DNA from: DATJBC01 sp035515515
Lineage (GTDB): Bacteria > Actinomycetota > Acidimicrobiia > Acidimicrobiales > UBA8190
DNA length: 5,115 nt
Direction: 5' to 3'
Assembly: GCA_035515515.1 (NCBI GenBank)
Contig: DATJBC010000333.1
Span: forward strand, 1 to 5,115
The position numbers were made by a program, and so were the translations under genes. Shown here one piece after another: positions 1 to 5,115 of the stretch. The notes beneath the pieces were generated by a model. It worked only from the letters and a program-made list of their open reading frames with translations, was not told the DNA's origin and ran no database searches. Position 1 is the first letter of the stretch. Every line of letters begins with the position of its first letter.

Positions 1-180
1 GAGCACCCGGGAGCGCACCGGGTCGGCGATCAGCCCGAGCAGGCCGGCCAGGCGGCCGGCGTCGTCCACCGAGACGACCCCCGCCCGCGCCCTGTCCACG
101 CCGGCGCGGTCCACGGGGTGGTCGTGCGGGCCGGTGGTCGCCTCGCTCTCGGTGGGTCCGCGCACCTCCCGCTCCTTCAC
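1..180 (-). CDS. ArsR-family (SmtB-like) winged-helix transcriptional repressor, N-terminal part
   Basis: Only the first 60 residues are inside the window; the gene continues beyond the left edge. Translation from a GTG at 178-180 gives a charged, probably disordered N-terminus (MKEREVRGPTE...), a short His-containing stretch (PHDHPVD, residues 18-24), then AGRLAGLLGLIADPVRSRVL at residues 41-60. This last block matches the opening helices of ArsR/SmtB repressors, where a 'LADPxRxxIL'-type motif begins the DNA-binding domain. GTG at 180 is the only start: an in-frame TAA lies ten codons upstream at 208-210 with no start codon between. No clear Shine-Dalgarno is seen, so translation may be leaderless. 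Family members are dimeric repressors released by metals or other signals. The sensing residues (for example in the alpha-3 or alpha-5 helices) lie mostly outside the window, so the ligand is unknown; the HDH stretch could contribute metal ligands, which is inference. It is co-directional with the exporter genes, 53 nt after them, and has its own operator-like repeat. Confidence 0.82.
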   Translation of the reverse strand, partial: MKEREVRGPTESEATTGPHDHPVDRAGVDRARAGVVSVDDAGRLAGLLGLIADPVRSRVL

Positions 181-186
181 CCGTAT

Positions 187-206
187 ATCCGTACTACCGC
201 ACGGAT
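187..206. promoter_or_regulatory. Operator-like perfect inverted repeat before the ArsR gene
   Basis: The half-sites ATCCGT (187-192) and ACGGAT (201-206) are exact reverse complements separated by 8 nt. The repeat ends 6 nt upstream of the ArsR GTG start and is noticeably more A/T-rich than its surroundings. ArsR-family proteins bind short dyads overlapping their own promoters, so this is the natural autoregulatory operator candidate. Seen: the dyad and its position. Inferred: binding by the neighbouring ArsR. No convincing -35/-10 pair could be placed, though the repeat and the TATA-containing stretch next to it (183-188) lie where a promoter core for a leaderless transcript would be. Confidence 0.5.
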
Positions 207-212
207 GTTAGC

Positions 213-231
213 CCCGGCCCGGAGGGCAGGG
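213..231 (-). terminator. GC-rich hairpin just after the exporter operon; possible terminator
   Basis: CCCGGCCC (213-220) and GGGCAGGG (224-231) can pair as an 8-bp stem with one internal mismatch and a 3-nt loop. The hairpin begins 2 nt beyond the stop codon of the last permease gene (234-236), the usual place for a terminator of the minus-strand operon. There is no U-tract after it, so it is not a classical intrinsic terminator. High-GC actinobacteria often have stem-only terminators, but random GC-rich sequence also forms such stems easily, so confidence is low. Confidence 0.3.
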
Positions 232-233
232 CG

Positions 234-1058
234 TCAGGGGAGCAGGAGCGTGGTCATGCGCCGGGTGGCCACGACCAGGCCGGCCAGGCCGGCGGCGAGC
301 AGGTAGGCGCCGTGCCCCACGAGGGTCCACGACGGGACCCCGAGGTCCAGGCCGCGCAGGAGCGCCACGCCCTGGTACAGCGGGGTGCAGCGCACCACCG
401 CCTGCAGCCACCCGGGGTACACCGACAGGGGGGCGAAGGTCCCCGAGAACAGGAACTGCGGGATGAGGACGAGCGACACCTTGTCGAAGTCCTGCCAGCT
501 GCGCATGTAGGTCGTGCCCGCCATCCCCACCGCCGCGAAGGCGAAGCTGATGGCCATCGCCGCCGGGAGGCACAGGACGGCCCATGCCGATCGCACGTAG
601 CCGAAGCCGGCCATGACCACGAGGAACCCGAGCGAGTACGTGGTGGCCCGCATGAGCGACCACGTCAGCTCGCCGAGCGCGATGTCCGCCGGCGCCATGG
701 GCGTCGACAGCACGGCGTCGTAGGTCCTGGCGATCTTGAGCTTGAAGTAGATGTTGAAGGTGGAGTCGAGCGTCGAGCCGTTCATGGCCGAGGAGGCCAG
801 GAGCCCCGGCGCGACGTAGGTCGCGTAGGGGACCAGCGCGCCGCCGACGTGGACGGTGTGCACGAGCTTGCTCAGGCCGACGCCGATCGAGAGCAGGTAG
901 AAGAAGGGCTCGAAGAAGCCCGACACGAAGTACATCCAGCCGCGCCGGTACACGAGGATGTTGCGCTCGACGAGGCGCCCTGCCCGGCGCGTGCCGAGCA
1001 GCCCCACGGGCGCGATGCGCAGGGCCGCCCCGGCCGAGGCCCCCGGGAGGGCGCTCAC
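234..1058 (-). CDS. ABC-2 (NodJ/DrrB-like) exporter permease, second membrane subunit
   Basis: A 274-residue integral membrane protein, the usual size for ABC-2 permeases of the NodJ/DrrB type. After a short cytoplasmic N-terminus comes an amphipathic stretch with RNILVYRRGWM (residues 32-42), typical of the connector helix before TM1. Hydrophobic segments follow at about 47-63, 78-92, 135-153, 157-181, 195-211 and 247-264, giving roughly six helices. The conserved ABC-2 C-terminal signature is present: LIPQFLFSGTF (198-208), PGWLQ (215-219), TPLYQGVALLRG (225-236). The start chosen is GTG at 1058, which overlaps the TGA of the upstream permease by 4 nt (GTGA) and has a GGAGG 8 nt upstream. 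The frame remains open to 1805, but that extension lies antisense-like across the other permease's coding frame and reads as Arg/Pro/Gly-rich nonsense. It should pair with the neighbouring permease as a heterodimeric channel powered by the ATPase. The substrate is not determinable. Confidence 0.9.
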   Translation of the reverse strand: MSALPGASAGAALRIAPVGLLGTRRAGRLVERNILVYRRGWMYFVSGFFEPFFYLLSIGVGLSKLVHTVHVGGALVPYATYVAPGLLASSAMNGSTLDSTFNIYFKLKIARTYDAVLSTPMAPADIALGELTWSLMRATTYSLGFLVVMAGFGYVRSAWAVLCLPAAMAISFAFAAVGMAGTTYMRSWQDFDKVSLVLIPQFLFSGTFAPLSVYPGWLQAVVRCTPLYQGVALLRGLDLGVPSWTLVGHGAYLLAAGLAGLVVATRRMTTLLLP

Positions 1059-1900
1059 GTGACCAGCCTCCGGCGGTAGGTGCCGGCGGCCACCACCACG
1101 CCCAGGCCGGCCACGGCGGCCAGGTAGGCGAGGTGCGCGGCGGCGCTGGCCGTGACGTGGCCGAGCACGAGCCCGCGGCACAGCGCCACCCCGTGGTACA
1201 GGGGCGTGGCCAGCGCCACGGGCTGGAGCCACCCGGGGAGCTGGTCGACGGGGAAGAAGGTCCCCGAGAACAGGAACAGGGGGATGAGCACGAAGCGGTA
1301 GATGGTGGAGAAGCCGGTGTCGTTGACCTGCGTGGCGGCGAAGGCGGCGATGGGGGCGGCGAAGGCCAGGCCCGTGAGCACCCCCACCGGCACGGCCAGC
1401 AGCGCCAGGGGGGAGTGCACCGTGCCGAAGGCGGCCATGACGAGCAGGTAGATCGAGCACACCATGCACAGGCGCAGGGCGATCCACGCCAGGTGGCCGA
1501 CGAGCACGTCGATGACCGTGAGCGGGGTGGCCAGCATGGCGAAGTAGGTCTTCAGCCACTTGATGGCGGCCATGACCGGGTACATGGCGTCGTTGCCGCC
1601 GATCTGCATGGCTGTCGACGCCAACAGCCCCGGGGCCAGGAAGTCGAGATAGCGCCCCACGCCGGCCACCGAGCCGTGGATGAGCGACCCCACGCCGAGG
1701 CCGATGGCCGTGAGGTAGAGCACGGGGAAGAGGAAGCTGGTGGTGATGGACCCCCGCCACGTCCGCTTGTACTGGTACATCCAGTAGCTCACCGAGCGCG
1801 CCCACATGGGCGTGGGCCGGCGCGCGGCGTGCGCCGCCACGGGAGGAGCCGGGGTGTGGGGATCCCCGGAGGGCGTGCCGGCGACGGACGGCGTGGTCAT
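1055..1900 (-). CDS. ABC-2 (NodJ/DrrB-like) exporter permease, first membrane subunit
   Basis: A 281-residue membrane protein, homologous in plan to the next gene's product but clearly different in sequence. Residues 1-30 are a Pro/Ala/Thr-rich, probably disordered cytoplasmic leader; WARSVSYWMYQYKRTWRG (33-50) is the amphipathic connector helix. Hydrophobic segments lie at about 53-71, 85-99, 136-157, 163-189, 201-217 and 253-273. The ABC-2 signature appears as LIPLFLFSGTF (205-215), PGWLQ (222-226) and TPLYHGVALCRG (232-243). The ATG at 1900 is 5 nt after the ATPase stop, with GAGGA overlapping that stop only 2 nt before the ATG, so translation is probably coupled to the ATPase. An internal ATG at 1807 (residue 32) would remove the low-complexity leader and cannot be excluded. 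The C-terminus overlaps the start of the second permease by 4 nt. Two distinct permeases with a single ATPase imply a heterodimeric transmembrane unit. Cargo unknown. Confidence 0.9.
   Translation of the reverse strand: MTTPSVAGTPSGDPHTPAPPVAAHAARRPTPMWARSVSYWMYQYKRTWRGSITTSFLFPVLYLTAIGLGVGSLIHGSVAGVGRYLDFLAPGLLASTAMQIGGNDAMYPVMAAIKWLKTYFAMLATPLTVIDVLVGHLAWIALRLCMVCSIYLLVMAAFGTVHSPLALLAVPVGVLTGLAFAAPIAAFAATQVNDTGFSTIYRFVLIPLFLFSGTFFPVDQLPGWLQPVALATPLYHGVALCRGLVLGHVTASAAAHLAYLAAVAGLGVVVAAGTYRRRLVT
1067..1071 (-). promoter_or_regulatory. Shine-Dalgarno GGAGG that fixes the GTG start of the second permease
   Basis: On the minus strand GGAGG lies 8 nt before the GTG at 1056-1058, inside the last codons of the preceding permease gene. 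Its spacing supports the GTG start against the much longer open frame. Together with the GTGA stop/start overlap it indicates coupled translation of the two membrane subunits. Confidence 0.7.
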
Positions 1901-1905
1901 CGTCC

Positions 1906-2877
1906 TCAGTCGGCGAGCGACCGGCCGGTGAGGCGCAGGAAGACGTCTTCGAGGGTCGAGCGCCGCACCAGGGCGCTGTCGGGGGTGAACCCCAGGCGGT
2001 GCAGGTGGCCGAGCGTCCCCTCGCCGTCGTCGGTGTACAAGAGCAGGCGGTCGGGGAGCACCTCGCTGCGCTGCACCAGCCCGTCGAGCTGGGCCACCAC
2101 CGCAGCGGCGTCGGCCGTGGCGAAGCGCAGCTCGAGCACCTCGCGGGTCGAGAAGCGCCGGATGAGCTCCTGGGGCGTGCCCTCGGCCGCGAAGCGGCCC
2201 CCGTCCATGACCGCCAGGCGGTCGCAGAGCTGCTCGGCCTCGTCCATGTAGTGCGTGGTGATGACCTGGGTGACGCCCTGCTGCTTCAGGCGGTACAGGC
2301 GGTCCCACAGCAGATGGCGGGCCTGGGGGTCGAGGCCGGTGGTGGGCTCGTCCAGGATGAGCAGCTCCGGCGCCGACACCAGCGAGCGGGCGATGGTGAG
2401 CCGGCGCTTCATGCCCCCCGAAAGCGGGTCGACCTTGTCGTGGGCGCGGTCCCACAGCTGGGTGAACTCGAGGAGCTGGCGGGCCCGCTCGCGGATCACG
2501 GCGCGAGGCAGGTCGAAGTAGCGGCCGTATACCATGAGGTTGTCGAGCACGGTGAGCTCGAGGTCGAGCGTGTCCTCCTGCGGCACGAGGCCGATGCGGC
2601 CCCGGATCTGGGCGCCGTGCTGCGCGGGGTCGAGTCCCAGCACCCGCAGCGTCCCGCCCGAGATCGGCGACATGCACGAGATCATGCGCATCGTCGACGT
2701 CTTGCCCGCCCCGTTGGGCCCGAGCAGCCCGTAGGACTCGCCGCGGGCGATCTCGAAGTCGATCCCGTCGACGGCGACGAAGTCCCCGAAGCGCTTGGTG
2801 AGACCCGTGGCCGCCACCAGGGGCGCGCCGGACGCGGCGACCCGCTCAGTCCCCCCCGACGCCGCCGAGCCCTGCAT
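1906..2877 (-). CDS. ABC exporter ATP-binding subunit (NodI/DrrA-like)
   Basis: A 323-residue cytoplasmic ATPase that energises the two permeases encoded after it. All motifs of an active nucleotide-binding domain are intact: Walker A GPNGAGKTS (53-61, Lys59), Q-loop Gln100 in GLVPQED, ABC signature LSGGMKRR (152-159), Walker B LLILDE with catalytic Glu177, D-loop TGLD (180-183) and the H-loop His209 in TTHYMDEAE. The stretch DLELTVLDNLMVYGRYF (105-121) closely resembles NodI-type ATPases. Residues from about 225 onward form the accessory C-terminal domain of the DrrA/NodI group, ending with the characteristic STLEDVFLRLTG (307-318). ATG at 2877 is the first start: an in-frame TGA lies two codons before it. 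No Shine-Dalgarno is apparent. A TANNNT match, TAGCGT at 2886-2891 (minus strand), sits 8 nt upstream and could be a -10 box for a near-leaderless transcript, but no matching -35 is seen. Known relatives export antibiotics, lipids or lipo-oligosaccharides; the substrate here is unknown. Confidence 0.95.
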   Translation of the reverse strand: MQGSAASGGTERVAASGAPLVAATGLTKRFGDFVAVDGIDFEIARGESYGLLGPNGAGKTSTMRMISCMSPISGGTLRVLGLDPAQHGAQIRGRIGLVPQEDTLDLELTVLDNLMVYGRYFDLPRAVIRERARQLLEFTQLWDRAHDKVDPLSGGMKRRLTIARSLVSAPELLILDEPTTGLDPQARHLLWDRLYRLKQQGVTQVITTHYMDEAEQLCDRLAVMDGGRFAAEGTPQELIRRFSTREVLELRFATADAAAVVAQLDGLVQRSEVLPDRLLLYTDDGEGTLGHLHRLGFTPDSALVRRSTLEDVFLRLTGRSLAD

Positions 2878-2920
2878 GGCGCATCACGCTACTTGCCCGA
2901 TGGAGCCCCCCGGCCCGGCG

Positions 2921-3355
2921 TCAGGCGCACAGATGAGCGACGGCGCGCTCTGCCATGTCGAGGCGCGTCGTGGCGGCGTGACGCGCGCAGCGCCGCAGCA
3001 GGCCGTCGAGGTACATGGCCAGGTTGACGGTGGCGGCGGAGGGGTCGTTGACGAGCAGCGGGACGGGCTCGGTGCGCGCGTCGAGCCCCGACACGCGCAG
3101 CAGCGCGTGGCGCAACTCGAGCAGCACCGCGCACGCGGTGTCGGTGCCCACCCGGCCACGGCGCATCCACAGGCTGAGGCCGAGGGGAAGGCTCAGGTTC
3201 CCGGGCGTGAGGTCGCTCGGGACCAGCGTGGCGAGCCCGTGGATGGCCTCGTGGGCGAAGCGGTCGGCGGGATCGTCCGCCACGGGGCGGAGCCGCACGA
3301 TCGGCGCGGGAACCTCCTGGTCAGCACCGTTTCGGTCCACGAGGTCAGTGTGCAC
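2921..3355 (-). CDS. Hypothetical protein of about 144 residues, family not recognised
   Basis: I do not recognise this protein. The reading frame ends with TGA at 2921-2923 and gives a natural-looking composition, unlike the Arg/Ala/Pro-rich competing frames. From GTG 3355 it has a polar N-terminus (VDRNGADQEVPAP), then RFAHEAIHGLATLVP, a SLPLGLSLWMRRGR segment, TACAVLLELRHALLRVSG, LLVNDPSAATVNLAMYLDGLLRRC and ERAVAHLCA. It looks soluble and mostly helical; no signal peptide or clear membrane helix is seen. The start is uncertain. GTGs at 3355, 3340, 3298 and 3283 are all in frame, none with a well-spaced ribosome site; an AGGAGG at 3313-3318 is 14 nt before the 3298 GTG, which is rather far. 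The frame stays open antisense into ku up to 4237, so openness does not help. It stops 43 nt before the ATPase start, so it may be the first gene of the exporter operon, and it is divergent from ku. Confidence 0.6.
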   Translation of the reverse strand: MHTDLVDRNGADQEVPAPIVRLRPVADDPADRFAHEAIHGLATLVPSDLTPGNLSLPLGLSLWMRRGRVGTDTACAVLLELRHALLRVSGLDARTEPVPLLVNDPSAATVNLAMYLDGLLRRCARHAATTRLDMAERAVAHLCA

Positions 3356-3454
3356 GGCGGGTGTGACGGCCGGGTGGATCGGGGTACTTATCCTGGTCAG
3401 AGCGTTGTGGGCCGTGCTTGACTGGACGGACCCCCTTCCGGCGAAAGGAGCGCC
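3356..3454. promoter_or_regulatory. Divergent intergenic region between the unknown gene and ku, with the ku ribosome-binding site
   Basis: This 99-nt gap should carry the ku promoter and, if the 3355 start is right, the promoter for the minus-strand genes. AAAGGAG at 3444-3450 is a clear ribosome-binding site 4 nt before the ku ATG. TATCCT at 3389-3394 fits an actinobacterial -10 (TANNNT) on the plus strand; the best -35-like hexamer upstream, GTGACG at 3363-3368, is 20 nt away, longer than ideal. TTGACT at 3418-3423 resembles a -35 but a -10 at proper spacing would fall in the ribosome-binding site, so it is probably not used for ku. No convincing minus-strand promoter was found. Confidence 0.45.
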
Positions 3455-4498
3455 ATGCCCAGGGCGATCTGGACGGGGTCGCTGAGCTTCGGGCTGGTCA
3501 ACGTGCCGGTCGGGCTCTTCACGGCCACCGACGACAAGACGGTCCACTTCAACCAGTTCCAGGCAGGCACCTCCGACCGCATCCGCATGAAGCGCGTGAA
3601 CGAGCGCACCGGGGAGGAGGTCGAGTACTCCGACGTCGTGAAGGGCTACGACCTGGGCGGCGGCGAGTACGTGATCGTCACGCCCGAGGAGCTCGAGTCC
3701 GTCGAGCCGGGCCGCTCCCGCACCATCGAGATCACCGACTTCGTCGACCTCGACGACATCGACCCGATCTACTACAAGTCGACCTACTACATCGGCCCCC
3801 AGGGCGAGCAGGCGGCCCGGCCCTACGCCCTGCTGCGCGAGGCCATGGCCAAGAGCAACAAGGTGGCCATCGCCACCCTGGTGCTGCGGACCAAGGAGCA
3901 CCTCGTGGCCATCCGGCCCATGCGCGACGTGCTGGCCCTCGAGACGATGGCCTTCGCCGACGAGGTCCGCGACCCCACCGCCGAGCTTCCCGGCCTCGAC
4001 GTCGCCGCCGCGTTCACCGGGCGTGAGCTCGAGACGGCCCAGCTCCTCATCGAGTCCATGGCGACCGAGTTCGATCCCACGATCTACGAGGACGAGTACC
4101 GCAAGCGGGTGGAGCAGCTGATCGAGGAGAAGCGCCAGGGCAAGGCCATCGTCACCGAGCGCCCGGTGACCGAAGCCACGCCCGTGGTGGACCTCATGAA
4201 GGCGTTGCAGGCCAGTGTGGAGGCGGCACGCGCCCATCGCCCCGGGGCGCGCATGGACGGCGCGGCGGCGGGCGGGCGCAAGGCCAAGGCGGCTCCCGGG
4301 GCCCGCCCGGCACCGACGGCCCCCTCCCGGCGCCCCGCCGCCCCCAAGGCCGCCGACCTCTCGGCCCTGAGCAAGGCCGAGCTCCAGGAGCGGGCGGCCG
4401 AGCTGGGCATCGCCGGGCGGTCCAAGATGACCCGTCCCGAGCTCGAGGCGGCGCTGTCGGGCTCGGCCCGGGCCGCCAAGCGCCGCAAGGCCTCGTAG
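3455..4498 (+). CDS. ku: Bacterial Ku, DNA double-strand-break end-binding protein
   Basis: Bacterial Ku is a homodimeric ring that threads onto broken DNA ends and recruits the LigD ligase/polymerase for non-homologous end joining. The 347-residue product begins MPRAIWTGSLSFGLVNVPV, the hallmark N-terminus of the family. The Ku core occupies about residues 1-255, with recognisable stretches IRMKRVNERTGEEV (43-56), VTPEELESVEP (75-85), DPIYYKSTYYIGP (103-115) and LLREAM...VAIATLVLRTKEHLVAIRP (126-155). After the core comes a low-complexity Ala/Pro/Arg/Lys linker (about 261-301), then a helix-extended-loop-helix module (302-334, LSKAELQERAAELGIAGRS, MTRPELEAAL) of the Rho_N/SAP-like type, and a basic tail AKRRKAS. 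The extension makes it longer than minimal bacterial Ku proteins (roughly 260-280 residues) and probably adds DNA contacts. The ATG at 3455 has AAAGGAG 4 nt upstream. No ligD is visible, so the partner must be elsewhere. The gene is transcribed alone here, with a convergent neighbour 19 nt downstream. Confidence 0.97.
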   Translation: MPRAIWTGSLSFGLVNVPVGLFTATDDKTVHFNQFQAGTSDRIRMKRVNERTGEEVEYSDVVKGYDLGGGEYVIVTPEELESVEPGRSRTIEITDFVDLDDIDPIYYKSTYYIGPQGEQAARPYALLREAMAKSNKVAIATLVLRTKEHLVAIRPMRDVLALETMAFADEVRDPTAELPGLDVAAAFTGRELETAQLLIESMATEFDPTIYEDEYRKRVEQLIEEKRQGKAIVTERPVTEATPVVDLMKALQASVEAARAHRPGARMDGAAAGGRKAKAAPGARPAPTAPSRRPAAPKAADLSALSKAELQERAAELGIAGRSKMTRPELEAALSGSARAAKRRKAS

Positions 4499-4517
4499 GC
4501 ACCCCCCCGGGGCGGGC

Positions 4518-5115
4518 TCAGGGGGCCAGTGTCCCCACGTCCCCGGGCTGCCCGCACGTCGAGGGCGGCACCTCGCCCCGCAGGCGGTCGGTCATCCACC
4601 GCGCGATGGTGGGCGCCGACACGAACACCACGGTGCCGTGGGTGGCCCCGGCGACGTGCAGGTAGTCGACGCGGTCGCCGACGGGGCACGCCTTCTGGGT
4701 GACGAATGCGTCGGTCAGCGCGGGTGGGACGGTGGTGTCGGCGGTGCCCTGCACGATGAGCATGGGCGCCCGCGTCCGCACCTGGCCGGGGTCGTTGCGC
4801 CGGGCGTGGGCGATGACCGCGGGGTTCGAGGACGCCCCCGGCCGGAAGACCGCCTGCGGCGTGAGGTGCTGCGCGGCCACGGCGGCGACCACCGCGTTGA
4901 AGCAGCCCTGGGGGACCACCGACGCGGCGATCTGCTCCCCCTCGGGCGTGAAGATGTCCGACAGGGGGAGGTCGCGGTAGGTCCGGGCCCACGTGTAGGC
5001 CGTGGGCATGGTGAACACCAAGATGCCCTGGCCCACCGACGGCGACGTGGCCACGGCCAGGATGGAGCTGAGGCCGGTGGCGGGGGCGGCGGCCACCACG
5101 CCGGCGACGTGGAGC
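4518..5115 (-). CDS. Secretory lipase-family alpha/beta hydrolase, C-terminal part
   Basis: The final 198 residues are visible; the N-terminus, with any signal peptide and the nucleophile elbow, lies beyond the right edge. The visible part starts LHVAGVVAAAPATGL, which in secretory lipases (LIP family, Pfam PF03583 type) follows the nucleophile strand. Near the end are the two remaining triad residues: Asp in VQGTADTTVPP (codon 4737-4739) and His in GATHGTVVF (codon 4638-4640), followed by IARWMTDRLRGE and a terminal Cys region (STCG). Three cysteines (CFNAV, KACPVGD, STCG) are spaced as expected for disulfides in an exported enzyme. Family members hydrolyse triacylglycerols or other esters outside the cell; the specific substrate is unknown. 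The GTG at 5099 is not the real start because the frame continues unbroken to the edge. It converges on ku. Confidence 0.85.
   Translation of the reverse strand, partial: LHVAGVVAAAPATGLSSILAVATSPSVGQGILVFTMPTAYTWARTYRDLPLSDIFTPEGEQIAASVVPQGCFNAVVAAVAAQHLTPQAVFRPGASSNPAVIAHARRNDPGQVRTRAPMLIVQGTADTTVPPALTDAFVTQKACPVGDRVDYLHVAGATHGTVVFVSAPTIARWMTDRLRGEVPPSTCGQPGDVGTLAP

Noticed and set aside
275..300. Short GGCCGGCCAGGCCGG-type repeats here and at 43-60
   Set aside because: These are codon runs for Ala/Gly/Leu in a GC-rich genome, not an organised repeat array.
1059..1805. N-terminal extension of the second permease up to an ATG at 1805
   Set aside because: The extension overlaps the first permease almost entirely and is low-complexity Arg/Pro/Gly sequence. 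The GTG at 1058 has a good Shine-Dalgarno and gives a normal family length.
1133..2251. Plus-strand open frame of 372 codons across the exporter genes
   Set aside because: Its translation is His/Arg/Gly/Glu-rich nonsense antisense to the conserved permease and ATPase domains.
3418..3423. TTGACT as the -35 of the ku promoter
   Set aside because: A -10 at 16-18 nt spacing would fall on the ribosome-binding site, and no TANNNT is present there.
2921..4237. Long minus-strand open frame (438 codons) running antisense through most of ku into the unknown gene
   Set aside because: The part opposite ku is an antisense shadow, as expected in very GC-rich genes. Ku is unmistakable on the plus strand. 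Only the portion below about 3355 looks like real protein.
4499..4530. C-run and G-run between ku and the lipase as a bidirectional terminator
   Set aside because: A CCCCC/GGGGG pairing is possible, but the stem is short, the loop large and GC-rich, there is no T-tract, and it extends into the lipase coding end. It is not distinguishable from background GC-richness.
4084..4992. Minus-strand open frame of 302 codons spanning the ku 3' end and the lipase
   Set aside because: It crosses two recognised genes in the wrong frame and translates to Arg/Pro/Gly/Ala-rich sequence with no motif.

Overview
The window is very GC-rich, with strong G/C bias at third codon positions, GTG starts and long spurious antisense open frames. 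Together with the gene content (an actinobacterial-style Ku and NodI/DrrA-type ABC genes), this points to a high-GC actinomycete. I cannot assign a genus. No rRNA, tRNA, CRISPR array, insertion sequence or phage gene was seen.

Layout. From 3355 leftwards, all genes lie on the minus strand: an unrecognised 144-residue protein (2921-3355), an ABC-2 exporter made of one ATPase (1906-2877) and two different membrane subunits (1055-1900 and 234-1058), then the first 60 residues of an ArsR-family repressor that runs off the left edge (1-180). The exporter genes are tightly packed (5 nt gap, then a 4 nt overlap) and are very probably co-transcribed; the unknown gene sits only 43 nt upstream and may lead the same unit. 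The 53 nt between the exporter and the ArsR gene hold a hairpin and a perfect 6-8-6 inverted repeat, the latter placed as an ArsR operator would be.

On the plus strand, starting about 100 nt from the unknown gene and divergent from it, is a complete ku gene (3455-4498). It encodes the bacterial non-homologous end-joining factor, extended by an Ala/Pro/Arg-rich linker, a helix-extended-loop-helix (Rho_N/SAP-like) module and a basic tail. No LigD ligase is visible. Ku converges, with 19 nt between stops, on the C-terminal part of a secretory-lipase-family hydrolase (4518-5115, minus strand, cut by the right edge).

How the genes work together. The ATPase and two permeases should form one asymmetric export complex whose cargo cannot be read from the sequence. 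ArsR probably regulates itself and genes beyond the left edge. Ku and the lipase look like independent chromosomal genes. I see ordinary actinobacterial chromosome rather than an obvious new system; the most worthwhile unknowns are the small protein at 2921-3355, the ArsR operator candidate and the Ku C-terminal extension.
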